Of a DNA stretch of 64,000 nt, positions 1-9,164 are shown one piece after another (the stretch's first letter is position 1; each line of letters starts with the position of its first letter). Source of the stretch: an uncultured Bacteroidales bacterium (GTDB taxonomy: Bacteria; Bacteroidota; Bacteroidia; Bacteroidales; Paludibacteraceae); assembly GCA_902774185.1 (NCBI GenBank), contig CACYHE010000008.1:84978-148977 (forward strand). The letters are read 5' to 3'. Both the position numbers and the translations under genes were made by a program. The notes beneath the pieces were generated by a model. That model worked only from the letters and a program-made list of their open reading frames with translations. It was not told the DNA's origin and did no database searches.

Positions 1-1694
1 CTGTGCTCACCGATGGTCTTGTTGTACTCCAACAATTGGTTCAGCGTTACCCATAACTGGTTGGCTTGCGCCTTGTAGGTACGACCGATACCTGCTGCGT
101 CACCATAGTACGCGTTCGTGTATTCGGATTGCGTCAAACCGCTATATTGTGCGTTGGCATTGAAGGTGAATTTCAAATCTTTGTACAATTTGAACTCCAA
201 CGAACCGCCGGCCATCACGAAGTGCTGGATACGGTTGTCACGGTCATAGCGCAGAGAACCGGCAGGGTTGATACCGGCACCGTAAGCACGACCGGCACCC
301 TCGTACATTCCGTAGTCATACATATTACCGCCCGTCTTCGGATCTACCGCAATTGTTCCGTCTTCATTATAAACGAATACCGGGAAAATCGGGGCGATCT
401 CATTGACATACGCAAAACCGTTGTTCATGTTATCTCCTTGACCTGCAGCATCCTGCTTGGAATAGGTGTAGGCCATGTTCACATTACCCTTCAACCATTT
501 CTTCGGTTGGAAATCCACGTTGCTACGTGCTGTGAGACGGTCGTAGGAAGAACCGATATAGTATCCTTCATCCTTCAAATAACCTACAGACGCGTAGTAA
601 GTGGTCTTTTCCGTACCACCGGAGATCTTCACAGTAGCATCTAATTTCTGACCGACACGGAAGATAGCGTCACGCCAACTGGGCAGGTTCTCCATACCCG
701 GTTTGTAAGTAACACCCATGTCTTCACCACGGAACTTACCGTTGTTGTCGATAAGCAAACTACCGGCTTTGTCATTAGGAATACCCTCTACCTGCCACAA
801 CAAATACTGTACCGGAATACCCTTCGGACCATACAACATCTCGTTGGCATCCTGGATCTTCTTGATGTCTATTGCACGCGAACTGATGTTGTACAAACTC
901 ATCCAAGCCATCTCGACAAACTCCTTCGGGTCGGTAACAACCTCATACATAGGCAGCAAACGCATGTTGGCACCGTACTTGATATCCACGTCAATATGAC
1001 CTTCGTCGCCAGATGTACCTTTCTTGGTGGTGATCACGATCACACCATTGGCACCGCGGCTACCATACAGAGAAGTAGCGGTGGCGTCCTTCAAGATCGT
1101 CGTACTTGCGATATCGCTCGGGTCAATCGTAGCGATGTACGAAGCGTCGTAAGGCACACCGTCCACGATGTACAAAGGAGACGAACCTCCGTACAACGAA
1201 CCGATACCACGGATACGGATACTGGCTGCCTCACCCGGCTGACCGGTGGTGGTGACAACCTGCACACCGGCAACCTCACCGGCAAGAGCCTTCGATACCT
1301 CGGAAGGACTCTTCTTTTCGATATCCTCCGCCTTTACTGCTTGCGCAGAACCGGCGAATGAACCTTTACTTACATTACCGTAACCCGTTACAACCACCTC
1401 TTGAATCACTTCGGTGTTCTCCAACAGGGTTACTTTGATGTTTTTGCCGGCAGGCACCTCTTGGGACGCCATTCCGACGAAACTTACGACCAGTGTCTTC
1501 ACAGACTCCGGTACGCTCATCTCGAATTCTCCATCATAGTCCGAGATTGTACCTAATGTGGTACCTACTGCCTGGATACTTGCACCGATCACCGGCTCGC
1601 CCTGGGCATCGACTACCACACCGCTAACTTGCTTCTCCGCATACAAGCCGATGCTCAATGCCGCAAGAAAAAGTAGTGTTAAAATCTTCTTCAT
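1..1694 (-). CDS. SusC/RagA-family TonB-linked outer-membrane receptor, N-terminal part (runs off the window)
   Basis: An open frame of 564 codons runs from an ATG at 1694 to the left edge, so the C-terminus is missing. The product begins with a signal peptide (MKKILTLLFLAALSIGLYA), followed by a CarboxypepD-regulatory-like domain (VSGVVVDAQGEPVIGASIQ) at about residues 23-105, then the plug domain with the SusC signatures VVVTGYG, SIRIRGIGS, PLYIVDGVP and GANGVIVITTKKG. The barrel follows. Members import glycans or peptides across the outer membrane with a SusD lipoprotein partner; the partner would lie to the left and is not visible, so the substrate is unknown. A consensus promoter lies at 1822-1852, giving a leader of about 120 nt that contains a degenerate CTTTCGT repeat. 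The family assignment is secure. Confidence 0.95.
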   Translation of the reverse strand, partial: MKKILTLLFLAALSIGLYAEKQVSGVVVDAQGEPVIGASIQAVGTTLGTISDYDGEFEMSVPESVKTLVVSFVGMASQEVPAGKNIKVTLLENTEVIQEVVVTGYGNVSKGSFAGSAQAVKAEDIEKKSPSEVSKALAGEVAGVQVVTTTGQPGEAASIRIRGIGSLYGGSSPLYIVDGVPYDASYIATIDPSDIASTTILKDATATSLYGSRGANGVIVITTKKGTSGDEGHIDVDIKYGANMRLLPMYEVVTDPKEFVEMAWMSLYNISSRAIDIKKIQDANEMLYGPKGIPVQYLLWQVEGIPNDKAGSLLIDNNGKFRGEDMGVTYKPGMENLPSWRDAIFRVGQKLDATVKISGGTEKTTYYASVGYLKDEGYYIGSSYDRLTARSNVDFQPKKWLKGNVNMAYTYSKQDAAGQGDNMNNGFAYVNEIAPIFPVFVYNEDGTIAVDPKTGGNMYDYGMYEGAGRAYGAGINPAGSLRYDRDNRIQHFVMAGGSLEFKLYKDLKFTFNANAQYSGLTQSEYTNAYYGDAAGIGRTYKAQANQLWVTLNQLLEYNKTIGEH

Positions 1695-1719
1695 GTTTGT
1701 TATTTTTGTTATTATTTTC

Positions 1720-1759
1720 TTTCCGCTTTTGTCTTTCGTCTTTCGACTTTTATCTTTCA
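1720..1759. repeat. degenerate tandem repeat, CTTTYGT units, in the susC leader
   Basis: On the plus strand the segment reads as successive variants of CTTTTGTCTTTCGTCTTTCG with period near 7. It lies between the susC-like start codon and its promoter. The same family in the other orientation occurs at 21048-21077 and 21841-21877. Confidence 0.7.
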
Positions 1760-1821
1760 TAACCTCACGCGTACGTATATTAGATATAGAATACGCACAC
1801 GCGCAAATACGAAAAATCGCG

Positions 1822-1852
1822 CAAAGGTACGACTTTTTTTTGATATGACCAA
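1822..1852 (-). promoter_or_regulatory. promoter of the susC-like gene
   Basis: On the minus strand TTG (1852-1850) is followed 20 bp later by TACCTTTG (1829-1822), matching the Bacteroidetes primary sigma consensus. The -33 part reads TTGGTCATATCA. Confidence 0.85.
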
Positions 1853-1891
1853 ATTTTTAGGAAAAAAAATGCAAAAAATCAACTTTTTGCG

Positions 1892-3136
1892 TTAAATATA
1901 TGACAAAATGTAACTTTTTTGGTCACAAAATAGTTCATTTGCTACATTTAAAAGGTCTTGTGTTGACGTTTTTGCAATTTTGTCAAATGTTTCTTGCCAT
2001 AATGGCGCAGCACCGTGGTATAACATGGATTTCGCCATCGCCAAAGCGCTGTTCTCTTGGTTCTGGGCGGAGATGGCTAACTGACCGCGTAACTGTTGCA
2101 AGGCATGCTGTAATCCGCTTTCGGTTAAGGGTGTCGTACGGAGCTTATCCAACTCGTGCCGGACCAATTCTAAACTGTAAGGATAATCTTCCGGATCGCA
2201 AGCCCAATAGATACACCAGTAACCCGTGTCGCTCAAGGGTGTATAAGTTGATTCTACGGTATAGACGAGTCCTTTGGATTCGCGCAGACTTAAGTTTAAA
2301 CGGCTGTTCAGACTTCCGCCGCCTAAGATGTTATTGAGCAGAAACATCGCCAACTGTTTCTCATGACCGATCTCATACGCGCGTCCGCCTAGCATCGCGT
2401 GCACCTGATGCGTGTGCTTTTTGAAAGACCGCTCACGCTCCGGGGGGCAAACTACTAGGTCCCTATGCTTCCTAGGCTCCCTAGGACTCATAGTCAAACT
2501 CCCGAACTCTTTCTCCGCGATGCGGAAGATCTTCTCCGGCTTTACATTGCCTTGGCAGAAGACCACCATTCGTTCCGGCGTATAATGGCGTGCCATCCAG
2601 TTTAGCGCATAGTCGCGTTTGGAGGATATATGTCTCAACGTTTTCTTGGTGCCTAAAATCGGCATGGCAAGACTGCTACCGGCAAAAACGAGGTTTTCAA
2701 AATCATCATAGATGAGTTCGGAAGGCTGGTCGTTATAACTCTCTATCTCGTCGAGGATGACCATTCGCTCTTTGTCCGTCTCTTCTTTCTTAAAAGCGGG
2801 TTGCAGAATCATCTCAGCGATAAGATGAAGGGTGAGTTGCACATGTTCGGCGAGAATAGCTGCATAGAAAGTGGTTTCCTCTTTGGTGGTATAAGCGTTG
2901 ATCTCACCACCGATGCCTTCGATGGCATGGATGATCTGTCGTGCTGAATGGTGGTTGGTGCCTTTGAATACGCAATGCTCGATATAATGCGCCATGCCGT
3001 TCTCTTCCGGTGCCTCGTCACGCGTACCTGCTCCCACCATCACACCTACGTAGGCGACGGGAGAAGGCGTCCATCTATGCACAATTTTGACGCCATTTGG
3101 CAAAATATGATAAAAAGTTTGCGAATTTTCTTGCAT
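1892..3136 (-). CDS. M16-family zinc metallopeptidase (insulinase/processing peptidase-like)
   Basis: The 414-residue protein has the inverted zinc motif HxxEH as HYIEH at residues 50-54, preceded by GAGTRDEAPEENGMAH, and an acidic segment near residue 130 (ILDEIESYND) that fits the third zinc ligand of M16 enzymes. The C-terminal half (GGGSLNSRLNLSLRESKGLVY) is the second M16 domain. Members cleave peptides or small proteins as clam-shell enzymes. No signal peptide is evident, so it may be cytoplasmic. An in-frame degenerate repeat (2453-2492; CCTAGG-type units) encodes the loop SPREPRKHRDLV between the two domains. The ATG at 3136 is used. It is divergent from tRNA-Leu, and no clear promoter of its own was seen. 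Confidence 0.92.
   Translation of the reverse strand: MQENSQTFYHILPNGVKIVHRWTPSPVAYVGVMVGAGTRDEAPEENGMAHYIEHCVFKGTNHHSARQIIHAIEGIGGEINAYTTKEETTFYAAILAEHVQLTLHLIAEMILQPAFKKEETDKERMVILDEIESYNDQPSELIYDDFENLVFAGSSLAMPILGTKKTLRHISSKRDYALNWMARHYTPERMVVFCQGNVKPEKIFRIAEKEFGSLTMSPREPRKHRDLVVCPPERERSFKKHTHQVHAMLGGRAYEIGHEKQLAMFLLNNILGGGSLNSRLNLSLRESKGLVYTVESTYTPLSDTGYWCIYWACDPEDYPYSLELVRHELDKLRTTPLTESGLQHALQQLRGQLAISAQNQENSALAMAKSMLYHGAAPLWQETFDKIAKTSTQDLLNVANELFCDQKSYILSYI
2453..2492. repeat. in-frame CCTAGG-type repeat inside the M16 gene
   Basis: Plus strand shows AGGTCCCTATGCTTCCTAGG followed by CTCCCTAGGACTC, units of about 10-11 bp. It is translated as an inter-domain loop. Related units occur at 35890-35940 (CCTATAGC) and in mutS2 near 61815-61845. 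Confidence 0.6.
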
Positions 3137-3161
3137 ATTCCGTTTTTTTGTTGTACCTTTG
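3131..3161 (+). promoter_or_regulatory. promoter of tRNA-Leu
   Basis: TTG (3131-3133), 20 bp, TACCTTTG (3154-3161). The -33 region reads TTGCATATTCC and overlaps the divergent peptidase start codon. Confidence 0.85.
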
Positions 3162-3197
3162 CACCCGTTTTTGAATTGGGGCGCTCGCTACGCTCGC

Positions 3198-3279
3198 GCG
3201 GCATTGGCGGAATTGGTAGACGCGCCAGACTTAGGATCTGGTTCCGAGAGGAGTGAAAGTTCGAGTCTTTTATGCCGCA
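3198..3279 (+). tRNA. tRNA-Leu (anticodon TAG)
   Basis: The acceptor arms GCGGCAT (3198-3204) and ATGCCGC (3272-3278) pair perfectly and A3279 is the discriminator. The D arm contains TGGCGGAATTGGTAGACGC. The anticodon stem CCAGA/TCTGG encloses CTTAGGA, so the anticodon is TAG (codon CUA). A short variable arm follows, then the T arm with loop TTCGAGT (3260-3266). CCA is not encoded. Length of 82 and the variable arm agree with the leucine class. Confidence 0.96.
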
Positions 3280-3280
3280 C

Positions 3281-3305
3281 AACGGGTTCGTTAGAGCCCG
3301 TTTTT
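3281..3305 (+). terminator. rho-independent terminator of tRNA-Leu
   Basis: A 9-bp stem, AACGGGTTC (3281-3289) with GAGCCCGTT (3294-3302, one G-T pair), loop GTTA, and a T run 3301-3305. It overlaps the last codons and the TAA of the convergent mazG gene. Confidence 0.85.
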
Positions 3306-4091
3306 CTTTGCTTCATTCCAAAGGGCATCCATTTCTTCAAGACACATGTCTTTGAAATCTTTTCCTTGCTCTTTAGCGCGTTGCTCTATATAATTGAACC
3401 TGCGAATGAATTTAAGGTTCGTTTGCTCCAGCGCATTGTCAGGCTTGATCTTATATAACCGTGCTGCATTGATGAGCGCAAACATCAGGTCTCCGAACTC
3501 CTCACTAACTCGTTCATTCGTTAACTCGTTCACTCGTTCACTCGTTAATTCTTCCTCAAACTCGGCTATTTCCTCTTTTACTTTATCCCATACATCTTCG
3601 CGTTTCTCCCAATCAAAGCCCACATTGGCTACTTTGTCTTGGATTCGATAGGCTTTGACGAGACTTGGCAATGAATCAGGAATGCCACCGAGTACGGTTT
3701 TGTTTCCGCCTTTCTCTTTGAGTTTGACTTGCTCCCAGAGTTTACTTACTTCTTCGGCATTCTGTGCGGCTTCTTCGCCGTACACATGCGGATGACGGAA
3801 AACGAGTTTATCGCAGAGCCGGTTGCACACGTCGGCAATGTCAAAGTCATTGGTTTCACTACCCATCTTGGCATAGAAAACGACATGCAGCAATACGTCA
3901 CCGAGTTCTTTGCTGATCTCGTTCATGTCATGACGCGAGATGGCGGTTGCCAACTCATAGGTCTCTTCAATCGTGTTTTGCCGTAAACTGTCGAAAGTCT
4001 GCTTGCGGTCCCAGGGACATTTCTCCCGCAGGTCATCCATGATATCCAGCAATCGACCGAAAGCCTGTAATTGTTCTTCTCTACTGTGCAT
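3291..4091 (-). CDS. mazG: nucleoside triphosphate pyrophosphohydrolase MazG
   Basis: A 266-residue two-domain all-alpha NTP pyrophosphatase that hydrolyses (d)NTPs to NMP and PPi. The N-terminal MazG domain carries LREKCPWDRKQTF, EETYELATAI and ELGDVLLHVVFYAKM (the EExxE and ExxD magnesium ligands). The C-terminal domain ends with EEFGDLMFALINAARLYKI. The ATG at 4091 (MHSREEQ) is preferred over an upstream TTG at 4118; it overlaps the lpxH stop by 11 bp, suggesting translational coupling. Between the two domains, a tandem repeat (3505-3550, TCGTTCAC-like units) encodes ELTSERVNELTNERVSE, so the variable inter-domain helix has been replaced or extended by repeat sequence. The 3' end is shared with the tRNA terminator. 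Confidence 0.95.
   Translation of the reverse strand: MHSREEQLQAFGRLLDIMDDLREKCPWDRKQTFDSLRQNTIEETYELATAISRHDMNEISKELGDVLLHVVFYAKMGSETNDFDIADVCNRLCDKLVFRHPHVYGEEAAQNAEEVSKLWEQVKLKEKGGNKTVLGGIPDSLPSLVKAYRIQDKVANVGFDWEKREDVWDKVKEEIAEFEEELTSERVNELTNERVSEEFGDLMFALINAARLYKIKPDNALEQTNLKFIRRFNYIEQRAKEQGKDFKDMCLEEMDALWNEAKKNGL
3505..3550. repeat. in-frame ACTCGTTC tandem repeat inside mazG
   Basis: Plus strand reads CTAACTCGTTCATTCGTTAA, then CTCGTTCACTCGTTCACTCG; units are 8-9 bp. On the coding strand it gives the linker LTSERVNELTNERVSEE. Confidence 0.75.
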
Positions 4092-4896
4092 GGTCGGATT
4101 CTTCTTCTTTGCCTTCAAACGTGTGTACGGTCAGATTACCGTGCTTGTCCAGTTTGGCGTAGGTCCATTGTTGGAAACAGTCGCCTAAGATCACCATTCG
4201 GGAGTCTTTTTTGATCTGCAGGTCCAAATCAATATGACGATGACCGAAGATATAATAATCGCGGTGGTTATGCAGTTTCTCCTGCTCTTTGGCGTACAAT
4301 ACCAGTTCCTCCTTGTCTTCGCCTTTGTACGGACAGGGGTTCTCGATCTCTTTCAACCGACTCTTCTTCGCCCAGTTATAACCGAACTTATTGCCCACCT
4401 CAGGCGGCAGACAGCGGTAAAGGAATTGCAGGAAGGGGTTACGGAAGATCTTGCGTAACCGCATAAAACTGCGGATCTTGGAGCGCACTTTAGGCGGGTA
4501 TAACTCTTCCCAGTTCTCCGGCAACAAACCGTCACCGTGCGCCAGGAATAATGTCTTGCCGTAACGGACAATGGTACAAGGCTCGTATTGCACTTCTACC
4601 TTCGCTATCTGCTCCAGACCGCCAAAAGTCCACAAGTCATGGTTACCGGTCAGATAATGAACATGGATGCCTTTCTTATGTAACTTTCGTAACTCTTTGA
4701 AGAAAGGAGAATACTGCCGTTTGGCTTTGTCATGAACGAAATACTCCATCCAGAAATCGAACATGTCGCCTAACATGTATATTGATACGGCATCTTCACT
4801 CATCATCTCCAACATGTCGATGAGTTTCTTTTGGTGTGCCCAACCTCTCTCGATGGCGAGGCTGCCTAAGTGAGCATCAGATAAAAAATAAATCAT
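4081..4896 (-). CDS. lpxH: UDP-2,3-diacylglucosamine diphosphatase-like metallophosphoesterase
   Basis: A 271-residue calcineurin-like phosphoesterase with metal motifs LSDAHLG (residues 5-11), LGDMFDFW, TGNHD, LAHGDG and FGHRHID, in the order and spacing of LpxH, which removes UMP from UDP-2,3-diacylglucosamine in lipid A synthesis at the inner-membrane surface. The ATG at 4896 (MIYFLSDAH) is chosen because it begins directly at the first metal motif, as in the family, and because it forms an ATGA overlap with the upstream gene; a longer in-frame extension upstream would be out of character. It is the middle gene of a minus operon with the SufT-like gene and mazG. Confidence 0.9.
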   Translation of the reverse strand: MIYFLSDAHLGSLAIERGWAHQKKLIDMLEMMSEDAVSIYMLGDMFDFWMEYFVHDKAKRQYSPFFKELRKLHKKGIHVHYLTGNHDLWTFGGLEQIAKVEVQYEPCTIVRYGKTLFLAHGDGLLPENWEELYPPKVRSKIRSFMRLRKIFRNPFLQFLYRCLPPEVGNKFGYNWAKKSRLKEIENPCPYKGEDKEELVLYAKEQEKLHNHRDYYIFGHRHIDLDLQIKKDSRMVILGDCFQQWTYAKLDKHGNLTVHTFEGKEEESDHAQ

Positions 4897-5207
4897 AAAA
4901 ATCCTAATTCCAATTTCGCTTCTTCGCTCATCATGTCCTTCGTCCATTCGGGTTCGAACACGATGGTCACGTTTACATCTTTGATTCCTTCTACCGAGCC
5001 GACTTTCTGCCGGATATCTTCCACCAGAAAGTCCCCTGCAGGACAGGAAGGGGCGGTCAGGGTCATGGTAATCTCGCACACCCCGTCCGGTTTTACCTCA
5101 ATACCGTAGATGAGCCCCAAATCGTATATATTCACCGGGATCTCAGGATCAAATACTGTCTTGAGCATTTTTAATATTGCTTCTTCTTTTTCTAAAAACT
5201 CGTTCAT
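4893..5207 (-). CDS. MIP18/DUF59-family iron-sulfur assembly protein (SufT-like)
   Basis: A 104-residue protein made of a single DUF59 domain: DPEIPVNIYDLGLIYGI near residues 19-35, TMTLTAPSCPAGDFLVEDI with the conserved cysteine, and a C-terminal VTIVFEPEWTKDMMSEEAKL. Members assist Fe-S cluster maturation. It is the first gene of the SufT-like/lpxH/mazG operon, with a consensus promoter at 5224-5254 and an ATGA overlap (4893-4896) with lpxH. The link between Fe-S assembly and lipid A is probably only co-transcription. Confidence 0.9.
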   Translation of the reverse strand: MNEFLEKEEAILKMLKTVFDPEIPVNIYDLGLIYGIEVKPDGVCEITMTLTAPSCPAGDFLVEDIRQKVGSVEGIKDVNVTIVFEPEWTKDMMSEEAKLELGFL

Positions 5208-5223
5208 ATTCCGAAAAATCGCG

Positions 5224-5254
5224 CAAAGTTACTGCTTTTTTTTGATATATGCAA
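5224..5254 (-). promoter_or_regulatory. promoter of the SufT-like/lpxH/mazG operon
   Basis: Minus strand TTG (5254-5252), 20 bp, TAACTTTG (5231-5224); the -33 region reads TTTGCATATATCAAA. Confidence 0.85.
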
Positions 5255-5320
5255 ATAAAACTGCCATTTTGGCAGAAAAAACACCTTGGCACGGAAATTG
5301 ACAAAGGTTAAATGGACCAA

Positions 5321-5357
5321 TAAATCGTCCAATCGTAAATCGTTAAATCGTAAATTT
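5321..5357 (+). repeat. AATCGTAAAT pre-start repeat before htpG
   Basis: Three to four copies of a 9-10 bp unit (AATCGTCC, AATCGTAAAT, CGTTAAATCGTAAAT) end a few bases before the htpG ATG. The same unit, same orientation, precedes nusA, infB, the GT4 gene and mutS2. Confidence 0.8.
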
Positions 5358-5364
5358 AAATTAT

Positions 5365-7224
5365 ATGGCAAAAGGTAACATTGGGGTAACAAGTGATAAT
5401 ATCTTCCCCGTCATTAAGAAATTTTTGTATTCGGATCATGAGATCTTCCTGCGTGAGTTGATCTCCAATGCCGTTGATGCCACGTCCAAACTGAAGACCC
5501 TCTCTTCCGTAGGCGAAGTAAAGGGAGACTTGGGGGATACGCGTGTGCGTGTGATTATTGACAAGGCAAAAAAGACCCTCACCGTCTCCGATCACGGTAT
5601 CGGAATGACCGCCGAAGAGGTGGATAAGTACATCAACCAGATTGCATTCTCGGGTGCGGAGGAGTTTTTGAACCAGTACAAGGACAAGGCAGAAGCCATC
5701 ATCGGTCATTTCGGTCTTGGTTTCTATTCGGCTTTCATGGTGAGCAAGAAAGTGGAGATTTTTAGCCAGAGTTACAAAGAGGACGCGAAGGCCGTACACT
5801 GGTCGTGTGAGGGTGATCCCGAGTACACGATGGAAGATACGATCAAGGCGGAACGTGGTACTGATATCGTGCTGCATATCGACGATGAGTTCAGTCAGTA
5901 TCTGGAAGATGCTACCATCGAGGGGCTCTTGAAGAAATACTGCAAGTTCCTGCCGGTTGAGATCGCGTTCGGTAAAAAGAAAGAGTGGAAAGACGGCAAG
6001 GAGGTAGAGTTGGACGAGGAGAATATCATTAATGATATTAATCCTGCCTGGACCCGTAAACCGACGGACTTGACCGAAGAGGATTATACGAAATTCTACC
6101 ACGAGCTCTATCCTATGCAGTTCGAAGAACCGCTGTTCCATATTCATTTGAATGTCGATTATCCGTTCAACCTGACGGGTATTCTTTATTTCCCGAAGAT
6201 CAAGACCAACTTGGACGTTCATCGCAATAAGATTCAACTCTATTGCAATCAGGTCTATGTGACCGACGAAGTGGAGAACATCGTTCCGGAGTATTTGACT
6301 TTGTTGCACGGTGTAATTGACTCACCGGACATCCCGTTGAATGTTAGCCGTAGTTATCTGCAGAGCGACAATAACGTCAAGAAGATCTCGGGCTATATCA
6401 CCAAGAAGGTAGCGGACAAGTTGGCAGAACTCTACAAGGCCGACAAAGAGGACTTCGCTAAGAAATGGGACGATATCAAGATGTTTATCCAATTCGGTAT
6501 GCTCACCGACGAGAAATTCTATGAGAAAGCTACCTCGTTTGCCCTTGTCAAGAACCTTGATGGGGCGTACAACACCTTGAACGATTACATGGATAAAGTG
6601 CGTGAGAACCAGGTGGACAAGGATGGCAATATGGTTCTTCTATATACCAATGATCCGGACGCGCATTATACCTATATAGAGCGTGCGAAAACCAAAGGGT
6701 ACGACGTGCTGCTGATGGACGGCGAATTGGATGTACACTGTATGAGCCAAGCCGAGCAGAAACACGAGAAACTGCGTTTTGTGCGTATCGACTCCGACAC
6801 CATCGAGAACCTGATTCGCAAAGAGGATACGGCGAAAGATACCTATACGGACGAGCAGAAAGAAGGACTCCGAAAGGCGTTTGAAGGATTGTTGCCGTCT
6901 GATGCCGATAAACTGCGTTACAATGTGACTTGCGAAGCAGCTGCGGCTGATGCGTTGCCGGTGTTCCTGACGCAGAATGAGTTTATGCGCCGAATGAAAG
7001 AAATGTCGGCTCATCAGCAAGGGATGAATTTCTACGGCAACATGCCGGATAGTTATAACCTCGTCCTCAATACGAACCATCCTGCCATCCAGGCGTTGGT
7101 GGACAATACCGAAGGACAGGACGAAAAGATGAAACAACTCATCGATATCGCGCTACTGGCAAGCGGTCAACTGAAAGGTGAAGCTTTGGCGAAGTTCGTG
7201 AATCGAAGCGTAGAATTGTTGTAA
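5365..7224 (+). CDS. htpG: molecular chaperone HtpG (Hsp90)
   Basis: A 619-residue Hsp90. The N-terminal GHKL ATPase domain shows the nucleotide-binding motifs ELISNAVDAT, VSDHGIGMT and GHFGLGFYSAFMV; the middle domain contains LNVDYPFNLTGILYFPK and DSPDIPLNVSRSYLQ; a dimerisation domain follows to the C-terminus. Cytosolic, ATP-dependent folding of client proteins under stress. No perfect promoter was found; a weak candidate lies at about 5242-5271. The AATCGTAAAT repeat leads into the ATG at 5365. The gene stands alone. Confidence 0.97.
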   Translation: MAKGNIGVTSDNIFPVIKKFLYSDHEIFLRELISNAVDATSKLKTLSSVGEVKGDLGDTRVRVIIDKAKKTLTVSDHGIGMTAEEVDKYINQIAFSGAEEFLNQYKDKAEAIIGHFGLGFYSAFMVSKKVEIFSQSYKEDAKAVHWSCEGDPEYTMEDTIKAERGTDIVLHIDDEFSQYLEDATIEGLLKKYCKFLPVEIAFGKKKEWKDGKEVELDEENIINDINPAWTRKPTDLTEEDYTKFYHELYPMQFEEPLFHIHLNVDYPFNLTGILYFPKIKTNLDVHRNKIQLYCNQVYVTDEVENIVPEYLTLLHGVIDSPDIPLNVSRSYLQSDNNVKKISGYITKKVADKLAELYKADKEDFAKKWDDIKMFIQFGMLTDEKFYEKATSFALVKNLDGAYNTLNDYMDKVRENQVDKDGNMVLLYTNDPDAHYTYIERAKTKGYDVLLMDGELDVHCMSQAEQKHEKLRFVRIDSDTIENLIRKEDTAKDTYTDEQKEGLRKAFEGLLPSDADKLRYNVTCEAAAADALPVFLTQNEFMRRMKEMSAHQQGMNFYGNMPDSYNLVLNTNHPAIQALVDNTEGQDEKMKQLIDIALLASGQLKGEALAKFVNRSVELL

Positions 7225-7260
7225 AAAACAACAAAAATAGTAGAAAAGTGGCATATGTTC

Positions 7261-7291
7261 TTGCATATGTCATTTTTTCTTTGTACCTTTG
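7261..7291 (+). promoter_or_regulatory. promoter of murF-alr
   Basis: TTG (7261-7263), 20 bp, TACCTTTG (7284-7291); -33 region TTGCATATGTCA. Confidence 0.87.
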
Positions 7292-7312
7292 CAGCGGCAA
7301 AGGTTTGGAAAT

Positions 7313-9164
7313 ATGAAACTATCGGAAATTAAACAAGTCATTGGCGATATCGCGGCCGTAAGAGGTGACGATGATCTGGAGATCAAACATCTGCTGACAG
7401 ATAGTCGGCAGTTGGGTGCAGAGCCGGAGAAAACATTGTTCTTTGCCATTAAGACGGAGAAGAACGACGGCGCAAAGTATATCCCGGAGTTGGAGGCGAA
7501 GGGTGTGCAGGCATTTGTAACCGGCAACGCGTTGGAAGCCTTGCAGGCACTGGCAGCTTACGTACGTTCGCAGTTTAAGGGTACGGTCATCGGTATCACG
7601 GGTTCGAACGGGAAGACGGTCGTTAAGGAATGGTTGTACCAACTCCTCAAAGACGACTATACCGTCATTCGAAGTCCAAAATCGTATAATTCCCAAATAG
7701 GTGTGCCGCTGAGCGTTTGGCAATTAACAATGTCAAACAACTTCAAACAACCTCAAACAACCTCAAACAACAAACCAGTTCTGGCAATCTTCGAAGCGGG
7801 GATTTCTGAGCCCGGAGAGATGGAGAAGTTGGAGAAGATCATTCGCCCGACAATCGGTGTGATTACGTATATCGGTCACGAGCACGATGAGAATTTTGAG
7901 TCGCTGGAACAAAAACGGGCTGAGAAGATGAAGCTCTTCATGCATTCCGAGAAGGTCATCGAAGATCCTACACATCAGAACGTGCGTACCTGTGCGGCAG
8001 TTATGCGGGCATTGGGTTACGATGAAGAGACTATCGCTGCTCGAATCCTTCAGCAAACGCATGAAACGGTTCTTAAAGTGAACCTTTCGGCACTGGTGGA
8101 TAATGTGCGTTATTTCCGTTCGAAACTCAAACCGACGACCAAGCTGACCTGCATGGTGAAAGCTTTTGCCTACGGTGCCGGAAGTGTAGAAGTAAGTAAG
8201 GCGTTGCAGGCTTCGGGACTTGTGGATTATTTGGCAGTAGCGGTGGCTGACGAAGGAGTGGAACTACGTCGTGCCGGTATCACCTTACCGATCATCATTA
8301 TGGATCCGGAGGTGGCGGCGATGGACTTGATCTTGGAGAATAACTTGGAACCGAACGTCTATAGCCATCAGTCTTTGAAGACCGTTATTGCGGCAGCACA
8401 AGCGAAGGGATTGGAGTATGTACCGATTCATATCAAGATCGATTCGGGTATGCACCGACTTGGTTTTTACAAGGAAGATATGCCTTGGTTGATCGACCGT
8501 CTGACGCATCAGAAAGCGGTGCGGGTGGCATCTGTCTTCTCGCATTTGGCAGGATCTGACGAGGCACAGTTTGATGACTTCACGCTTTCGCAGATCAAGT
8601 ATTTTGATGCTTGTGCCGAAGAATTGAAGAAAGGGCTAACGATTTCAAACGATTTCAAACAATCTCAAACAATTTCAAACGGCGAAGCCATCCTCAAGCA
8701 CATCTGTAATTCCGCAGGAATTGAGAGATTTGCTGAGTATCAATATGATATGTGCCGTTTGGGTATCGGTCTGTACGGTTTCTCGTTTGCGGGAGCCCGA
8801 CTGCGCAATGTGTGCACGTTGGAGACAACCATCCTTTCCGTCAAAACCGTTAAAGCGGGTGAGACGATTGGTTACGGTCGTCATACCACGCTTAGCGAAG
8901 ACCGCACGATCGCAGTTATTCCTATCGGCTATGCCGATGGTTTTGATCGCCGCTTCTCCAATTACGGGGGCGAAGTATGGGTGCGTGGTAAACGTTGTCC
9001 GGTGGTAGGTAACGTGTGCATGGACCAAGCGATGGTGGATGTCACCGGCGCAGATGCCCGACCCGGCGATATCGTCGAAGTGTTCGGAGAACACATGCCG
9101 CTTCAAGAACTTGCCGATAAACTCGGAACGATTACATATGAAATTTTAACCTCAGTAAGTCGCC

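Noticed and set aside
66-1361. Plus-strand open frames of 192, 93 and 121 residues
   Set aside because: They lie opposite the SusC-like gene, whose translation has clear family motifs throughout.
4897-5079. N-terminal extension of LpxH to 5079
   Set aside because: It overlaps the SufT-like gene in another frame and precedes the metal motif that starts the family; the ATGA overlap supports 4896.
5356-6309. A 317-codon minus-strand frame
   Set aside because: Antisense to the well-conserved htpG N-terminal domain.
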